Below, piece after piece: positions 34,101 through 45,421 of a stretch of 64,000 nucleotides of DNA. Source of the DNA: a virus; the IMG/VR virus record IMGVR_UViG_3300030019_000570, positions 48,426 through 112,425 of that record; one strand, written 5' to 3'. The position numbers and the translations under genes are program-made. Position 1 is the stretch's first letter. The number at the start of each line of letters is the position of its first letter. The notes beneath the pieces are model-generated. The model saw only the letters and a program-made list of their open reading frames with translations. It was not told the origin of the DNA and searched no databases.

Positions 34101-36610
34101 ATAAATGGTGCGTGTAAATTTTTATTTAATGTAAATAGTGATAACTTATGATAGTATTCAGCCTTTTCACCTTTTAATAATTCTTCAACTAACTTTCTTT
34201 TTTCATTAAGTTTAGATTGAATATCACCTTTACCTACTTCATTTTTATTTACACTTTTATCATCTTTTTCAGTTTGTACATTTTCTAATTGAGTAGTAAG
34301 ATCTACAATATCTCCAATTAATTGAGTAAAATCTGATTTTACAAAAGAATCAGTTCCGTTTTTCTTTAAATCAGCAATTCTAATATCATCAACAATTGCT
34401 TTTCTAATAACAGATTCATCATCTTCTTTTATGTTTTCAAGATTTAAAATTCTATCAGCATTTTGAATATATGCTTTAGTAGCATTAGCAATAACATCAG
34501 CTTGACTCATTCCACTATCACCATCTTTAGCTAGATAAATTTGTTTACCATCTACATTAGTTGTAACTGGAGATAAATCAGTACTTCCAAATCTACTTTT
34601 TTGTTTATCAATTTCTTTATATAAATCTTCTGCTTGACCATTAGCTACAAGTTGAAGTACATTATATTTTGTTTCTTGTTCAATACCGTGTCCAGATAAA
34701 ATAGGTGATATAACTGAATGTTCTAATTCAAACATAGGTCCTCCAACCATACCTCCAACTAAGTTAGATACATAACGTTCAAATCCTGATTTACTAAATA
34801 CATTATCAAATCCTCCAAATGAACCTTGTTTCTTAGTAAATCCACAAGCACTCATAATATCAACAATACCTTTAGCTGCATCAGAAGCAAGTTCTTCTGA
34901 AACTTCTTCAATACCTTCAATCATTGATACTTTAAATAATTTTTCAGCTAATTGACTTTCTCCAATAGGTTGTGTAATTAAATTTTGAAATCCTTGTTTA
35001 GCTTTTGAAAATACATTCCCCAATGCTTTTTTACCAGCAATTTTATCTGTTGCAAGTAAATTAACAGCTTCTTGTGTTTCACCCATTAATTCACGAGTAA
35101 CACTTCTAATTCCAGCTTTATTAACTTCTTCAGTATAACCTGTAGATTTATCTAAAAACCAGTGACCTAAATTATTATTCTTCATTAAAGCATATTGACC
35201 TGATGCGGCTAATAATGCAGCAAAACCTGCTGTTCTATTATCATATCCTCCAGCTTTAGCATCACCATAAACATCAGCAGATTGCGTCATAGCCATGTAA
35301 CCTAAGTTTAATGTTTCAGCTAATTGTGATCGTTTATGATTTATAGATTCAAGTGTTCCAATTTTATCGTAGGCAACTTGAGCAAGACGTTCGTAGTTTT
35401 CTTTACTTCTAGTTATACCTTTTACAGCATCACCAATAGCAACATCTTGAAGAATATCTTCAGTTTGATTAGCTAATTTTGCTAAATATTCAGTCTCATG
35501 TGACTTATAAAATAAATTAGACAAACTACCAGCAGCACGTTGTTCATAGATTTGTGAAAAAGTATCTGCAACCATACTTCCCATTTGTTCATAATTCCAC
35601 ATAGATTGTGAACCCGCATCTGAAATACTTCTAACATCATATTTAGAAAGATATCCTTGTGCAGTATTCATTGCTTTCCATAGTGATGTTTCATTACCTT
35701 TTTCAGTATCACCTGTAAATAATGCTTCTGCGGCTTTATAAAAAGTTGGAAGTACAGTAGCTAAACCTAATGCCATTTTCATTCCACCATAATATACATT
35801 AACTCCAGGAATTAAATAAGGTGCAACTTGTGTAGCAAGTTTCATAGTAGTCCCAAATACAGATTTATCTTTACCATCAGAATCAAAGAAATCTACTTTA
35901 TTTAATTTAGAACCATCAACAGTAATTAAATCCATAGGATTTACTATTTGTTTACCATATACTTCACGTTTACCAAGTGTTTCAATATAAAGATTTCCAT
36001 CTTTATCATATTTCCAATCACCTTTTTTATGATTTACATGTCTTTTTGTCATAGGATCTATATCAGCACCATCTTCATCCCACTGAGCATAAACCATTGT
36101 AGGTCCCACTAAAGAACCCATTAAACCCATGTCATTAGCTGATTTATCTAATCATTGTTTAGATTCAGAATCATATACTTTTGATTGTTGAGCTAATTCT
36201 CTTAAAGATAAATCAGATACATCAATACTATTTATTCCAGTTTTACTATATAATTGTTTAAACGGATTATAATCCTTAGTTATAACTGGAGCTACATCTG
36301 CACGTAATGCTCCTTTTGGAGCAGTAAAATCTGTTGGATCATATTCTAACGCTTTAGCTAAAGCTTTATCATTTCCTAGGTCATTATACAACGACGCAGC
36401 TTTTTGATAAGCTGCGTTGAAGGTTTTGTCATCGAATTTACCAGATGCATCTTTAAACATCGATTGAACTTTATCTAATTTTTTATAATCGTCCATAGGT
36501 AATAGTTGAGTATTACTTGGAACAACATTAGAACTAGCTAAATCGAATAAATTTAAATCTGGTTTCTGCACTAATGCAGAAAATATATCATTTGGTTTTG
36601 TAATTTCCAT
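28163..36610 (-). CDS. giant virion-type protein with SF1 helicase module (2815 aa, TGA=Trp)
   Basis: One frame from the ATG at 36608-36610 to the TAA at 28163-28165, with TGA=Trp at 36152, 33803, 33053, 32495, 31772 and 29207. A superfamily-1 helicase module lies near the middle: Walker A GSAGTGKTT (residues 1727-1735), Walker B VMIDEMS (about 1853-1859), a motif V-like VQGEEFDQVVI and a motif VI-like LYTLVTRSK, as in RecD/UvrD-type enzymes. The N-terminal third has a hydrophobic stretch (VAPYLIPGV... to about residue 320) that could contact membrane. The gene is next to the RNA polymerase, so a packaged ATP-driven motor that helps DNA entry or early transcription is a reasonable inference. 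A role in virion assembly is the alternative. Confidence 0.85.
36392..36419 (-). other. intragenic 5'-proximal hairpin
   Basis: ACGCAGCTT (36394-36402) pairs with AAGCTGCGT (36409-36417) around a 6-base loop, extended by a wobble and a C-G pair, 191 bases after the start codon of the helicase-bearing gene. Confidence 0.7.
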
Positions 36611-36618
36611 ATTATTGT

Positions 36619-38472
36619 TTATTTACTATTGAAAAAACTGAAATCAGCTTTAACTTGTGGAGTTTCATATTTTTGCAGATCTACTCTAGCATCTGTTAAG
36701 TTTTGTTGTTTATTCTGCATATGACCTGCAATTGAAGCAGCATATATAGAAGCATCTCGTTTATATGGAACTGCAATCATTCCTTTATAATAAGTGGTTG
36801 TCATATCAGTTCAACCAGTAGGAGCCTTAACTTTATTATCTTTTCATACTGTTTTTAAAGCATCTGATACAGTATCTTGTTCTTTACTGTCCAAGGCTTT
36901 AACTTCAGAATTATTATCTGCTTCAGAAGCACCTTCAGCAGTATAACCATACATTATTAAGAATGGTTTTATATTATTGTTTTCTCGTACTACAAAATCA
37001 TTACCAACTTGAACATATCCAAATCCATGACGTTTGTAATAATCATTGATTATAGCAGGAGACCAATCATTTTTATGTTTTTCAATTTCTGATTGAACTT
37101 CATTAAATTGTTTAAGTGCATTATAATTAACAGTACCATCATTATTAGACGGCATATATACTTTAGCAGCAGTTCCACCATCATAAATAATATCATTAGC
37201 GCCTTTCATTCCAATAATTTTATCACCAAATGTAGCCTTACTCATATCAACAAGAGAACCATTTTTAGAATTCATTATATTTTTAAATGTAGTCATACCT
37301 AATGGAGTTCCATCTTCTGTAGCTAATCTTGCAGCACCTGTAACATGTAATATCATTTTCTTATTAGTTGTAATATCATTTCATTGCATTGGAGCTGAAC
37401 CAGTTTTGCCATTATGTAATAATTCAAAAGGTGATACATTAGCTAATCCTTTTGCCGCGGCTGAAGCTTCTTCTGTAGCTCCTGGTAATTTCTCTGGAGA
37501 AATCGCAGAAGATGTTTTAGCAGTTGTATTAGTAATCAACATATCTAATATAAAATCTCTTGGATCTTTACCACCATTAACTATAGCAGTTGCTTTTAGT
37601 TTTTGTTGAGCATGAACATCCATTGTTTTTCATAAATAGTCTAAAGCTTTATCAATATGATTTCTTTCTGAACTATTTTCTGTAATAACTTTATAATGAT
37701 CTCCAGGAGTGTTAATTATTTGATTTAAACTTTCTAAAGCAGATTGTTGTTCTTTTGTTGGACCTTTTACTGATACTTGTGATTTTAAAATATCATACTG
37801 TCCTTTAACTTGATCTTTAGAATAAAAATTTTCATTATGAGTATCTTCTGTTCCTAAAGAAGCAATTAAATCTTTAAGATTAGTTTTTATTTTATCTAAC
37901 CCAATAGCATTATTTGCAACATCAAATATTGAATTTTGTCCTGATAATTTAGGATTATATTGTCTTTCATTTAATAACTCTGCAACAGATAATAGTTTAT
38001 ATTGATCTTTGTGTTTATCGTATTCGTTAACGTTAATTGCACTAACATTTCCTTTAGCATCTTTACCATAAACCATATCATTATTTACAGCAACTTCACC
38101 ATAACCTCCTGCAGCAGTAGCTGTTTTAGCAGCTTCATCTCAAGCAGATTTACTTTGTTTAAGTTCATTAATTTTACCAACTAATCTTAATGACATTGCT
38201 CTATTATTACTTTGAGCATATGGATACATACTTCCCGAATTAGTTGATTCAATTTTAGCTAATTCAGAAACAAATCCGTTAACATCATTTACTAAACCTT
38301 TACCCATTAAATCTTTAAATACATCATCATCTAACATAGATGAAATAGTATGTTTACTTTCTTTAGATGAACTAGATGATGAAGAAGTTGCTTGTACAGG
38401 TTGTTGTTCAATGATGGGGGTGAATGTTGCAAACCCACCCCCTTGTTGAAATTTATTTATATTATATTTCAT
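36619..38472 (-). CDS. structural or cargo protein with N-terminal FQQGGG motif (617 aa, TGA=Trp)
   Basis: One frame from the ATG at 38470-38472 to the TAA at 36619-36621, joined across TGA codons at 38140, 37630, 37381, 36844 and 36811. The protein begins MKYNINKFQQGGGF; the FQQGG element recurs in its neighbours. A Ser run (about residues 30-37) follows, and then helix-rich sequence. There is no enzymatic motif. The start codon overlaps the stop of the 1302-residue gene (TAATG). Likely virion-internal by position; function unknown. Confidence 0.7.
38416..38442 (-). other. intragenic 5'-proximal hairpin
   Basis: GGGGGTG (38416-38422) pairs with CACCCCC (38436-38442) around a 13-base loop, 30 bases after the start codon. 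The arms encode the GGG glycines of the FQQGGG motif and a Thr-Pro. Confidence 0.65.
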
Positions 38473-41400
38473 TATTTTGCATTTACTTTCTTATTGTTTG
38501 ATGCTATTGTCTCATAAAATAATTTATCTGAATCTAAAGCATTTGTTTCAGTTTGACTCAAATCTATATTATGTTTATCCACAGGATTATTAACACTATG
38601 AATTACTTTATAAAATTGTTTTCTGTCTGCTTCTACTTTTTTAGCTATTTGTCCACCTTTCTTTAAAGATTGTCCGTACATCATAGCCATTTGAATATTT
38701 TTTAAACGTTCATTAAATGGTTTAATTTGAGATTCTTTAGCTTTAAGAGCAGTTTGTCATTTAGCATAATCAGATGATTTTTCCCAATCAATAGGAGTTA
38801 TTCCAGGAGTTTTCATTTGAGTATCATAATTCTTTCTAAATGAATTATTAGTTTCATCAGCTAATGTATTATACTCTTCACCTAATTGTTTATATTTAGG
38901 ATCTTGTAAAATATTAAACATTCCAGTTTGACCTTCACGTTGTTTTTTCATTATATCGTTTTTCTGATTAGCTAATAATAGAACATTAAGAGCTGTATTC
39001 TGAGCTGAACTTTGAAGCGCATTTATTCCGTGGATTTTTCCAAATGCGTTAGCGGCTAAACCTCTATTCTTACCAAGAACTTCAGTATTATATTTAGCGG
39101 TATTAGCGTTCATTTGTAATTGTTGTCCACGCATTTGATCAAGTCTTTGAGTATCTGCCATTTGAGCTTTATCTTTTAAAATATTACCTTGATTAATTCC
39201 AGATAATCTAACACTAAATCCTTTATCAATGTCAGCAGTTGAAGCAGCCATTCTAGCAGTTTTACTGTTAACAGCAGCAGCTTGTTTGTCAGCTTCTAAA
39301 GTATGTGGTCTATCAGCTCTAATATAAGTATTTGACATATAAGGTAATGTGTACATACTATCTGCAACACCTTTCCTTTGAGCATTTCCAATATCTTTAT
39401 TAGTTCTAACTGTATTTAAATACATTGCTGTATTTAATAAATCAACTTTATTAAGTTTAGGAAATTTAATTCCTTCACTTTGTTTATTAACTGTTGTTCC
39501 AGATTGTGTAGTTGGTGTAGTTGTGTTTCCAAATAAATTAGTTGGAAGTTTTACTGCGGCAACATCAAATCCTTTATTTTTAGGTTCTAATCTTGTAGCA
39601 GATTCATTAAATTTATTAGTCATATAATTATGATATGGACCATATTTATTATCAGTAGCTAATCCTTTAACTTGTGCTAAATCTTTTACTGATACATTAC
39701 TTCCAGCAGATTGAATAAATTTATTTAAATCTTCTTTATTTCTAGCTAACCAATTTTCATCAAGACCATTAACAAAATTAGTGTATTCAGGAGTATACCC
39801 TCCATCTTTAGTTTGCCATGTAGATACATCTTTTAAATCACTATAAGGTAAATAATTACCTGAACCTGGATGTTTATATGTAGTATTAGCTGTTGGTGCA
39901 ACTGTAACTTTAGGTGCAATAGTACCAACTAATTTAGTAGGAACAATTGGTTTATTAATAACAGGTGCAGATATAATAGGTTGTTTTGTAGAATCAGGCA
40001 ATGTCATAGATTGACCTTTATTATTAGTAAATGTATGACCAGAAGCTCCGATTGTTTCATTAGTAAATCCAGCCTTTCTAAGTTTACCTTCTTTTAAAGC
40101 TTTATCTAATACAGAAAAATCCATTTTAAATGCTCCACCTTGTTGGAATTGTATAACTCCACCTTCTTTATGTTCTACCATATTTTTATTATATTTGTTT
40201 CAGGCTTTGTTTAAACTTATTTTTCTTTTATAATCAGTGGCTTTATTAGCTCTATCTAATCCAAGAATAGCTTTTACTTTAGGATCTTTAAGTTTTTCTA
40301 AATTCTTTTGTTCACCTTGACGTAATTTACTAATAGCACTTTCTTGGAATTTCTTACCATATCAAGAACGTGGATCAGATTCTTCTTTTATAACTCGTTC
40401 TGATTTAGCTTTGTTATCATTCATACCCGTAACCTTAGCTACTTTACCTTTAATACCTAACCAACCTTTATCAATTTTAGCAGCTTTTTTAGCTTCATCA
40501 AGAGTTTCTATTTCAGCTTTAAGTTTAGAAATAGCACCTTCATCAGGAGTTTCTTTTGCATTTAAAGCATCTAATACTGATTTTTTAGGTGCAATTACTT
40601 TATCAAAATGTTCATTAATTGCAACTTCTGGATCAGTTCCTTTAGGAATTGTAATTTTAGATTCAACACCTTCTGGTACATTCTTTAATTTAAAGTCCGT
40701 ACTAGCTTCTTGTGTTTGAATTTTAGTAGTTCCAGCGTGTACTTGTGCTAAATTATATAAACCTTTAACAGCTTGCACACCATGTACTAAACCTCTAGCA
40801 TCTTGAATAGAAACATTTCCTAATCCACCTTCTTCTATATCTTGTGCAGTTTGTCTAGCAGCTGTTCCAGCATTTACTAAACCATAACCTAAAAATGCAG
40901 GTTTTGCTAATTTTGCAGCTTTTGATACTATTGATGATGCTGGTTTGAATGCTCCTTTTACTAAAGCTTTAGTTTCTGGAATTCCATATTTAGCAATTTT
41001 AGCAACTTTTTCAACTTCACTTAAACCCTCAGCTGATTTTACAATAGCTTTAGCTCTATTTAAATTTAATAATTCTTTACCTACTAATTCAACACCTTCT
41101 GCATCTTTAATTGCAGTTTTTGCAATTTTAAGAATATGTTCAGCCTTTTCAGCTTTAGTTGCAAGTTTAGCTATTTCAATACCTGTTTTAGCACCTTTTA
41201 AACCAAGTTTAGCAGATGCTGCTCCTGGAATTAATGATAATGCTGTAAATCCTAAATTCAATGCAGCATTTCCAGCAGTTTCTCCAAATCCATGTCCACG
41301 TAATATATCTGAACCTAATGTTGCAGCTGTTGATGTTAAACCTCCTGCAAGTCCGGCAGCGGTTCCACCTAAACTTACAACATCTCCACCTAATGCAATA

Positions 41401-42380
41401 GCATCTAAATAATCTGCTGTAGATCCTTTTCCAGATAACATATCTCCAACTTTACCACTACCTGTAGCAGTTGGTTTTTCTTTTGGATGAAAATAAGTTG
41501 TAGTTGTTTTACGAATATATGCTTGTGGTTTATGTGGTGTTGGTACTACTGGTGCAGTTTTTGCAGCAGTTGCTGCTGTTAAAGCAGCTGCATCATCAGC
41601 AGCTTTCTTTTCTGCATCTAATTCAGTTTGTGTTTTTGGTGGAATCAAATAATCATTCATTTTCCAACCTAATGCATATGCTTTCTCAGTTACTTTATCC
41701 CAATTAGGATTTGGTTCACTTAAAGCAAGTTTTAATGCCTGAGCATTATCGTAATCTTTATAATCGTAAGAATCTTTATTCTTAGTGTAATCATTTAAAT
41801 AATCATCAACTCCTTCTTTTGCCCAACCTAATACTCTAGCTTTTCTTTCATCATTAGTTTTGAAAGTATTTAAATGTGTAGCAAGTGCATTAACATCATC
41901 ATGATAATGTTTATTTGATACAATATTAGTTAAACCTTGTACTTCTTTTGAATACCCTGTTTGCGCTGTTGGAGTTGTAGTAGAATTTGTTGACTCTATG
42001 TGTGTTCTTAGTGCATTCATTGCTGAACTAAGTGATTCTTTATCAGCATCATTACCTCTAATCTTAACACCTAATCCTAACATATCTTTACTAAGAGGTT
42101 CGTCATGACCTGTTCAGTTGAATTTCTTTAATTCTTCTGGAAGTTGAGATGTGTCAATACTATATGTTTGATCTGGATTAAATTTTAAAGCTTTATCCAT
42201 AGCTCCACTTTTTACAAGAGCAGCTACTTGATCGTAAGCAGGCTTAGCTCTTCTAGCTTCTTTAGAAGACATCGAATACAAATTATCGTATAATGCCTTT
42301 TCTACCTGAGAATAATCTTTTGGAGTATTATTTGGATCAGGAGCTTTACTTCCCGTTTGTAATTTTCTTACTAATGCCAT
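38472..42380 (-). CDS. giant Gly/Ala-rich virion-type protein (1302 aa, TGA=Trp)
   Basis: One uninterrupted frame from the ATG at 42378-42380 to the TAA at 38472-38474 when TGA at 42114, 40362, 40200 and 38757 is read as Trp. I walked the codons across each join and found no TAA or TAG. Residues about 300-400 are a long Gly/Ala-rich hydrophobic stretch typical of phage internal proteins that insert into membrane during DNA ejection. An IQFQQGGAF element occurs internally near residue 744, resembling the N-terminus of the neighbouring gene, so this protein may be a fusion of two ancestral genes or carry a processing site. The N-terminus (RKLQTGSKAP) is similar in style. No enzymatic motif is seen. 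Confidence 0.7.
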
Positions 42381-42407
42381 GTTTATAATTTTTTTAAATT
42401 AAACAAT

Positions 42408-42441
42408 AAAAGGGAAACAGGTTTTTTACTGCTTCCCTTTT
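42408..42441 (-). terminator. weak intergenic hairpin, possible terminator
   Basis: AAAAGGGAA (42408-42416) pairs with TTCCCTTTT (42433-42441), nine pairs with a 16-base loop. On the minus strand it is followed by an AT-rich tract with short T-runs. It separates the small Gln/Ala-rich gene from the giant-gene run. Confidence 0.5.
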
Positions 42442-42450
42442 AAGGTAGGC

Positions 42451-42747
42451 TTATTTTCTGCCCACGAATACTAGTTTACCGCCTTTTCTTTGGTAAGTAG
42501 GTTGACCTTGTGCTTCTGGAGCTCCACCTTGTTCACCTTGTGCACCTTGAAGCATTTGCATGATCATTTGTGCTAACATAGCAGCTGCTTCTGGTCCTAA
42601 TTGTTGAACAATTTGTTGTGCCATTTGAGCAACTTGTTCTTCTGCTCCACCACCTTGTTGTCCACCTTCTGCAGGTGCTGCTGCCGGAGCTGCACCTTGT
42701 TCTGGAGCAGGAGCTGCTCCACCTTCTTGTAAAAATTTTACTTTCAT
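42451..42747 (-). CDS. low-complexity Ala/Gly/Gln-rich protein with KFLQEGG start (98 aa)
   Basis: A 98-residue protein beginning MKVKFLQEGGAAP, followed by repeated Ala-Pro-Glu-Gln-Gly and a helical Gln/Met/Ala segment, with a basic C-terminus (RKGGKLVFVGRK). Much of it is probably disordered. The N-terminal element belongs to the FQxGG set shared with nearby genes. Its composition is far more GC-rich than its neighbours. It is likely a small virion-internal or assembly protein. Confidence 0.7.
   Translation of the reverse strand: MKVKFLQEGGAAPAPEQGAAPAAAPAEGGQQGGGAEEQVAQMAQQIVQQLGPEAAAMLAQMIMQMLQGAQGEQGGAPEAQGQPTYQRKGGKLVFVGRK
42704..42720 (-). other. intragenic 5'-proximal hairpin
   Basis: GGAGCAG (42704-42710) pairs perfectly with CTGCTCC (42714-42720) around a 3-base loop, 27 bases after the start codon. 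Confidence 0.55.
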
Positions 42748-42755
42748 TTTAATTA

Positions 42756-43334
42756 TTAATTTTTGGATTTTACATATTCAGGATCAGTTTCAGACTGTAC
42801 CTGTAAAAACTTAAACATTCTTTTACCTAATGTTTTGTAATCATTATCATTATTAGTTATTGCAGCTTTTTTCGCAAACTTAATTAATGTTTTAGTATGT
42901 GTCCGACTAAATATTCTTTCACCACCAACTAATTCCATTTGAGAATTTCCTTCTGCATCTAACACGTGCATTTTATCTGATTTTAGTTTATTATCAGGTT
43001 TGAATTCTAGTTCATCACCTTCTTTAACTCCAGAATCTTTGTTTAATTCTAACACATACATCACATTTTGTTCTGTGATTAAGTCTTCTGATTCAGGTAC
43101 TCCTTCATGAACTGATATAACGTTCATTTCTTCATCTATAAAAATTATATCTAATGGAATATGAGTATCTTTCATATAGAAAGAAATCTCATCAGGCTCA
43201 TTAAATATAAATAACATTCCTTCGTTTTCAGGTAATTCAGTTACACCTTGTAATCCTTTATCATGATCTTCATCAGATTCAGCAAGTTTAACCGTATATT
43301 CTTTATTACCAATCTCTATTTTTATTTCTTTCAT
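42756..43334 (-). CDS. DUF192 family protein
   Basis: A 192-residue protein. Residues about 28-110 carry the DUF192 pattern: GLQG, then EGMLFIF, then SFYMKDTHIPLDIIFID, a Val-rich strand and VLELN before a GDELEF strand. The family forms a small beta-barrel of unknown biochemical function, found in bacteria and in some phages. A C-terminal extension (about 120-192) ends in a basic helix. It starts inside the end of the preceding 86-residue gene (13-base overlap). Its place among structural genes suggests a virion or assembly role. Confidence 0.8.
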   Translation of the reverse strand: MKEIKIEIGNKEYTVKLAESDEDHDKGLQGVTELPENEGMLFIFNEPDEISFYMKDTHIPLDIIFIDEEMNVISVHEGVPESEDLITEQNVMYVLELNKDSGVKEGDELEFKPDNKLKSDKMHVLDAEGNSQMELVGGERIFSRTHTKTLIKFAKKAAITNNDNDYKTLGKRMFKFLQVQSETDPEYVKSKN

Positions 43335-43582
43335 TTGGTTAATATCTCAGGGATAATACTATTTAAAATTCCTCCATTTTCATGATGTCATTTTTTTGCA
43401 TTTTGAGCAAAAATTGCACGTTTCTTCGTTAATGGATTTTTACTATGTGTAAGTTCTTCTGTAGATTTTCCAGTTTTCTTTTTAGTTGCAGTAAATTTTC
43501 CTTTATTTGCAGGATTAATATGAATACCACCCGATTTAAAACTTTGGATATTATTCATTTGATTTGATATTGTATATTTCAT
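43322..43582 (-). CDS. small basic virion-type protein (86 aa, TGA=Trp)
   Basis: The frame runs from the ATG at 43580-43582 to the TAA at 43322-43324 with TGA=Trp at 43388 and 43331. The central block IHINPANKGKFTA...KRAIFAQNAKKW is a conserved-looking basic module seen, to my recollection, in structural regions of many phages; the conserved Trp here is encoded by TGA. The N-terminus contains QSFKSGG, a member of the FQxGG set. The DUF192 gene starts within its last codons. Confidence 0.7.
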
Positions 43583-44198
43583 AATTTTTTATATATTCAT
43601 TAATTAATCGTTGAGATTTTATATCTCCATCATGAGCAATATAATGACAATATATACACAAAGTTATTCCATTAGTTTCATCAAATTCTAATGAGTTATC
43701 AATTGATTTTGGAATAATATGATGAGCATGTTGTATAGTTTTTTCAGAATTACCACAATTTTGACAAGTATAATTATCTCGAGTTTTTACTAATTTTCCT
43801 CATTTTCTAAATGCGTCTTTTCTTCCTTCAATATGATTACATTCTTTTCATTCATAATGATTTTTACCTATTGTGTATTCTTCTGAACATTTTTTACAAC
43901 AGAAATTATTTGTAGAATTAATAAGATGTTCTTTTCTATTAAAATTTGAACCACAATTAGTACATTGTATTGCTATTATATCTGAACTTTTATTTTTAAC
44001 TTTACATTCATGCGAACAAAATTTAGAATCTCTATATTCTTGAACTTCATACTCTTTATTACATTCTTCACAAATTAATATCTTTCTTAATTTTCTAGAA
44101 TTATGTGAACATTCTTGACTGCAATATTTTCTAGTTTTTATCCCTTGAAATTCAGCTCCACAATGTTCACATATTTTAGATTCTTTCTTATAACCCAT
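43551..44198 (-). CDS. HNH homing endonuclease with zinc fingers (TGA=Trp)
   Basis: 215 residues from the ATG at 44196-44198 to the TAA at 43551-43553, reading TGA at 43848 and 43800 as Trp. The N-terminal half has three CxxC...C-type zinc-finger modules (about residues 10-30, 43-65 and 79-100). The C-terminal half is a canonical HNH nuclease: RDNYTCQNCG, then HAHHIIP, then NGITLCIYCH. It is a free-standing homing endonuclease inserted between structural genes, and its 3' end overlaps the next gene by 32 bases. A promoter-like TACTTTTG lies 22 bases upstream of its ATG. Confidence 0.92.
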
Positions 44199-44219
44199 AT
44201 TTTATTTTTTGATATTATA

Positions 44220-44227
44220 CAAAAGTA
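44220..44227 (-). promoter_or_regulatory. Bacteroidota-type -7 element before the HNH gene
   Basis: Minus-strand TACTTTTG fits TAnnTTTG and is followed by an A-rich leader into ATGGGT, closely resembling the leader of the GIY-YIG gene at 1705. It also sits in the short imperfect repeat TATACTTTTGTATA. Confidence 0.45.
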
Positions 44228-44281
44228 TAATAATTTTTCCATATAATATCTATAAACTGATTAAATTTTTAATTACAAAGA

Positions 44282-45421
44282 TTAAGCTTCAACAGTTTCT
44301 ATAAGTCCTGTATTGTCTTGAGTATTTTCTAATATCTCATAAACTAACAACTTACCAGCTTTAAGTGCTATGTCTTCATCTCCATCTTTATATTGTTTAA
44401 ACATCTCTTCTAACTTGTCTGTAACATCTTTATTAAAAATGATTTCATTAAGTTCAATTTCTGCGTGTTGAGTTATAGCACCACCTTCATCCATTGTTAC
44501 AACCGGAATACCTTTATCAGTAACTTGTTCTGAAATTTCTTCTGGCAGATCGTGTTTTCTAGCATGTAATGCTCCATCAGGTATAACATTAAATTTACCA
44601 CCATCTTCAAATACATCTATTTCAGGAACTTCAATTACTTCTATGATCGGTTTAACTCTTAAAGAATAATTAACCCGATTTTTAATATTAGTCATTTGTA
44701 GTTTACTTCCGCGTTTTGCAGCTAATATATTAGTTGTTATACCTCCAAACAATTTCTGTTGATTTTTGGTAGCGATGTCTCCAAATGAATTCGCAGAAGC
44801 TAACATATTCTGTTTACTTTGAAACATAGAATTACCCGCAAGTAAATTCTGTTTATCATCATATTTAGTCAAATTGTTAGCATTTCTAGTTTTACCAGCT
44901 CAAGTACCTAATAAAGTCTGTTTCTTTCCAGCATTAGTATTCATATTAAATGAATATGCTCCAGTATCTAATCCAGTAGTACCTTGCTTTTTAGCTGTAG
45001 TTCCTGCAAATTTATTTAATGTTGTAAGAGCAGTAAGACCAGCTCCGATTCCCATTAATGCAGGATTACCAGATTTAAGCATCATACCAGCTCCTTTATC
45101 CATAAGTCCCATTGTACCCTCTTCTAAATCTGAGCCAGTTTCAGCACGTTTTAAACCTGCTGCTTGTAATCCAGTTTCTAATAGTTGTGGAGCTTCTCCA
45201 AGTATTTCAGATCCTACAGAAGCAGCGGGTGCTGCTCCTGGGATTTGTGTTGAACCTGATTTAATAGTAGATCCATTTGCATTCATACCTAAGTTTTTAT
45301 TAAGTCCTTTTATAATTTTATTTATATCTAGACTATTTGTAGATAAATATGAATTCTTAGAACTTAATTGTTGTAAAGATCCAGATGGTGTTTGATATTT
45401 TTTAATTAATTCTTTAGGCAT
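44282..45421 (-). CDS. virion-type protein with Gly-rich middle (379 aa, TGA=Trp)
   Basis: A single frame from the ATG at 45419-45421 to the TAA at 44282-44284, with TGA=Trp at 44900 joining the two halves. It begins MPKELIKKYQTPSGS, again similar to the FQxGG-type starts. Residues about 60-140 are Gly/Ala/Leu-rich and could contact membrane. The C-terminal part has IPDGALHARKHDLPEE and QHAEIELNEIIF segments that look like a conserved crAss-type structural module. It is upstream of the HNH gene and overlaps the 1419-residue gene by 8 bases. No enzyme motif is seen. Confidence 0.68.

Noticed and set aside
40411-41707. Plus-strand frames opposite the 1302-residue gene
   Set aside because: They are hydrophobic, low-complexity shadows of Ala/Gly/Lys-rich codons on the minus strand; similar shadows oppose the 379-residue and decoration genes.
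42408-42441. Treating this hairpin as a strong terminator
   Set aside because: The loop is long and the following T-runs are short, so it is listed only as a weak candidate.
36619-45421. Diversity-generating retroelement or CRISPR array
   Set aside because: No reverse transcriptase, template/variable repeat pair or regularly spaced direct repeats were seen.
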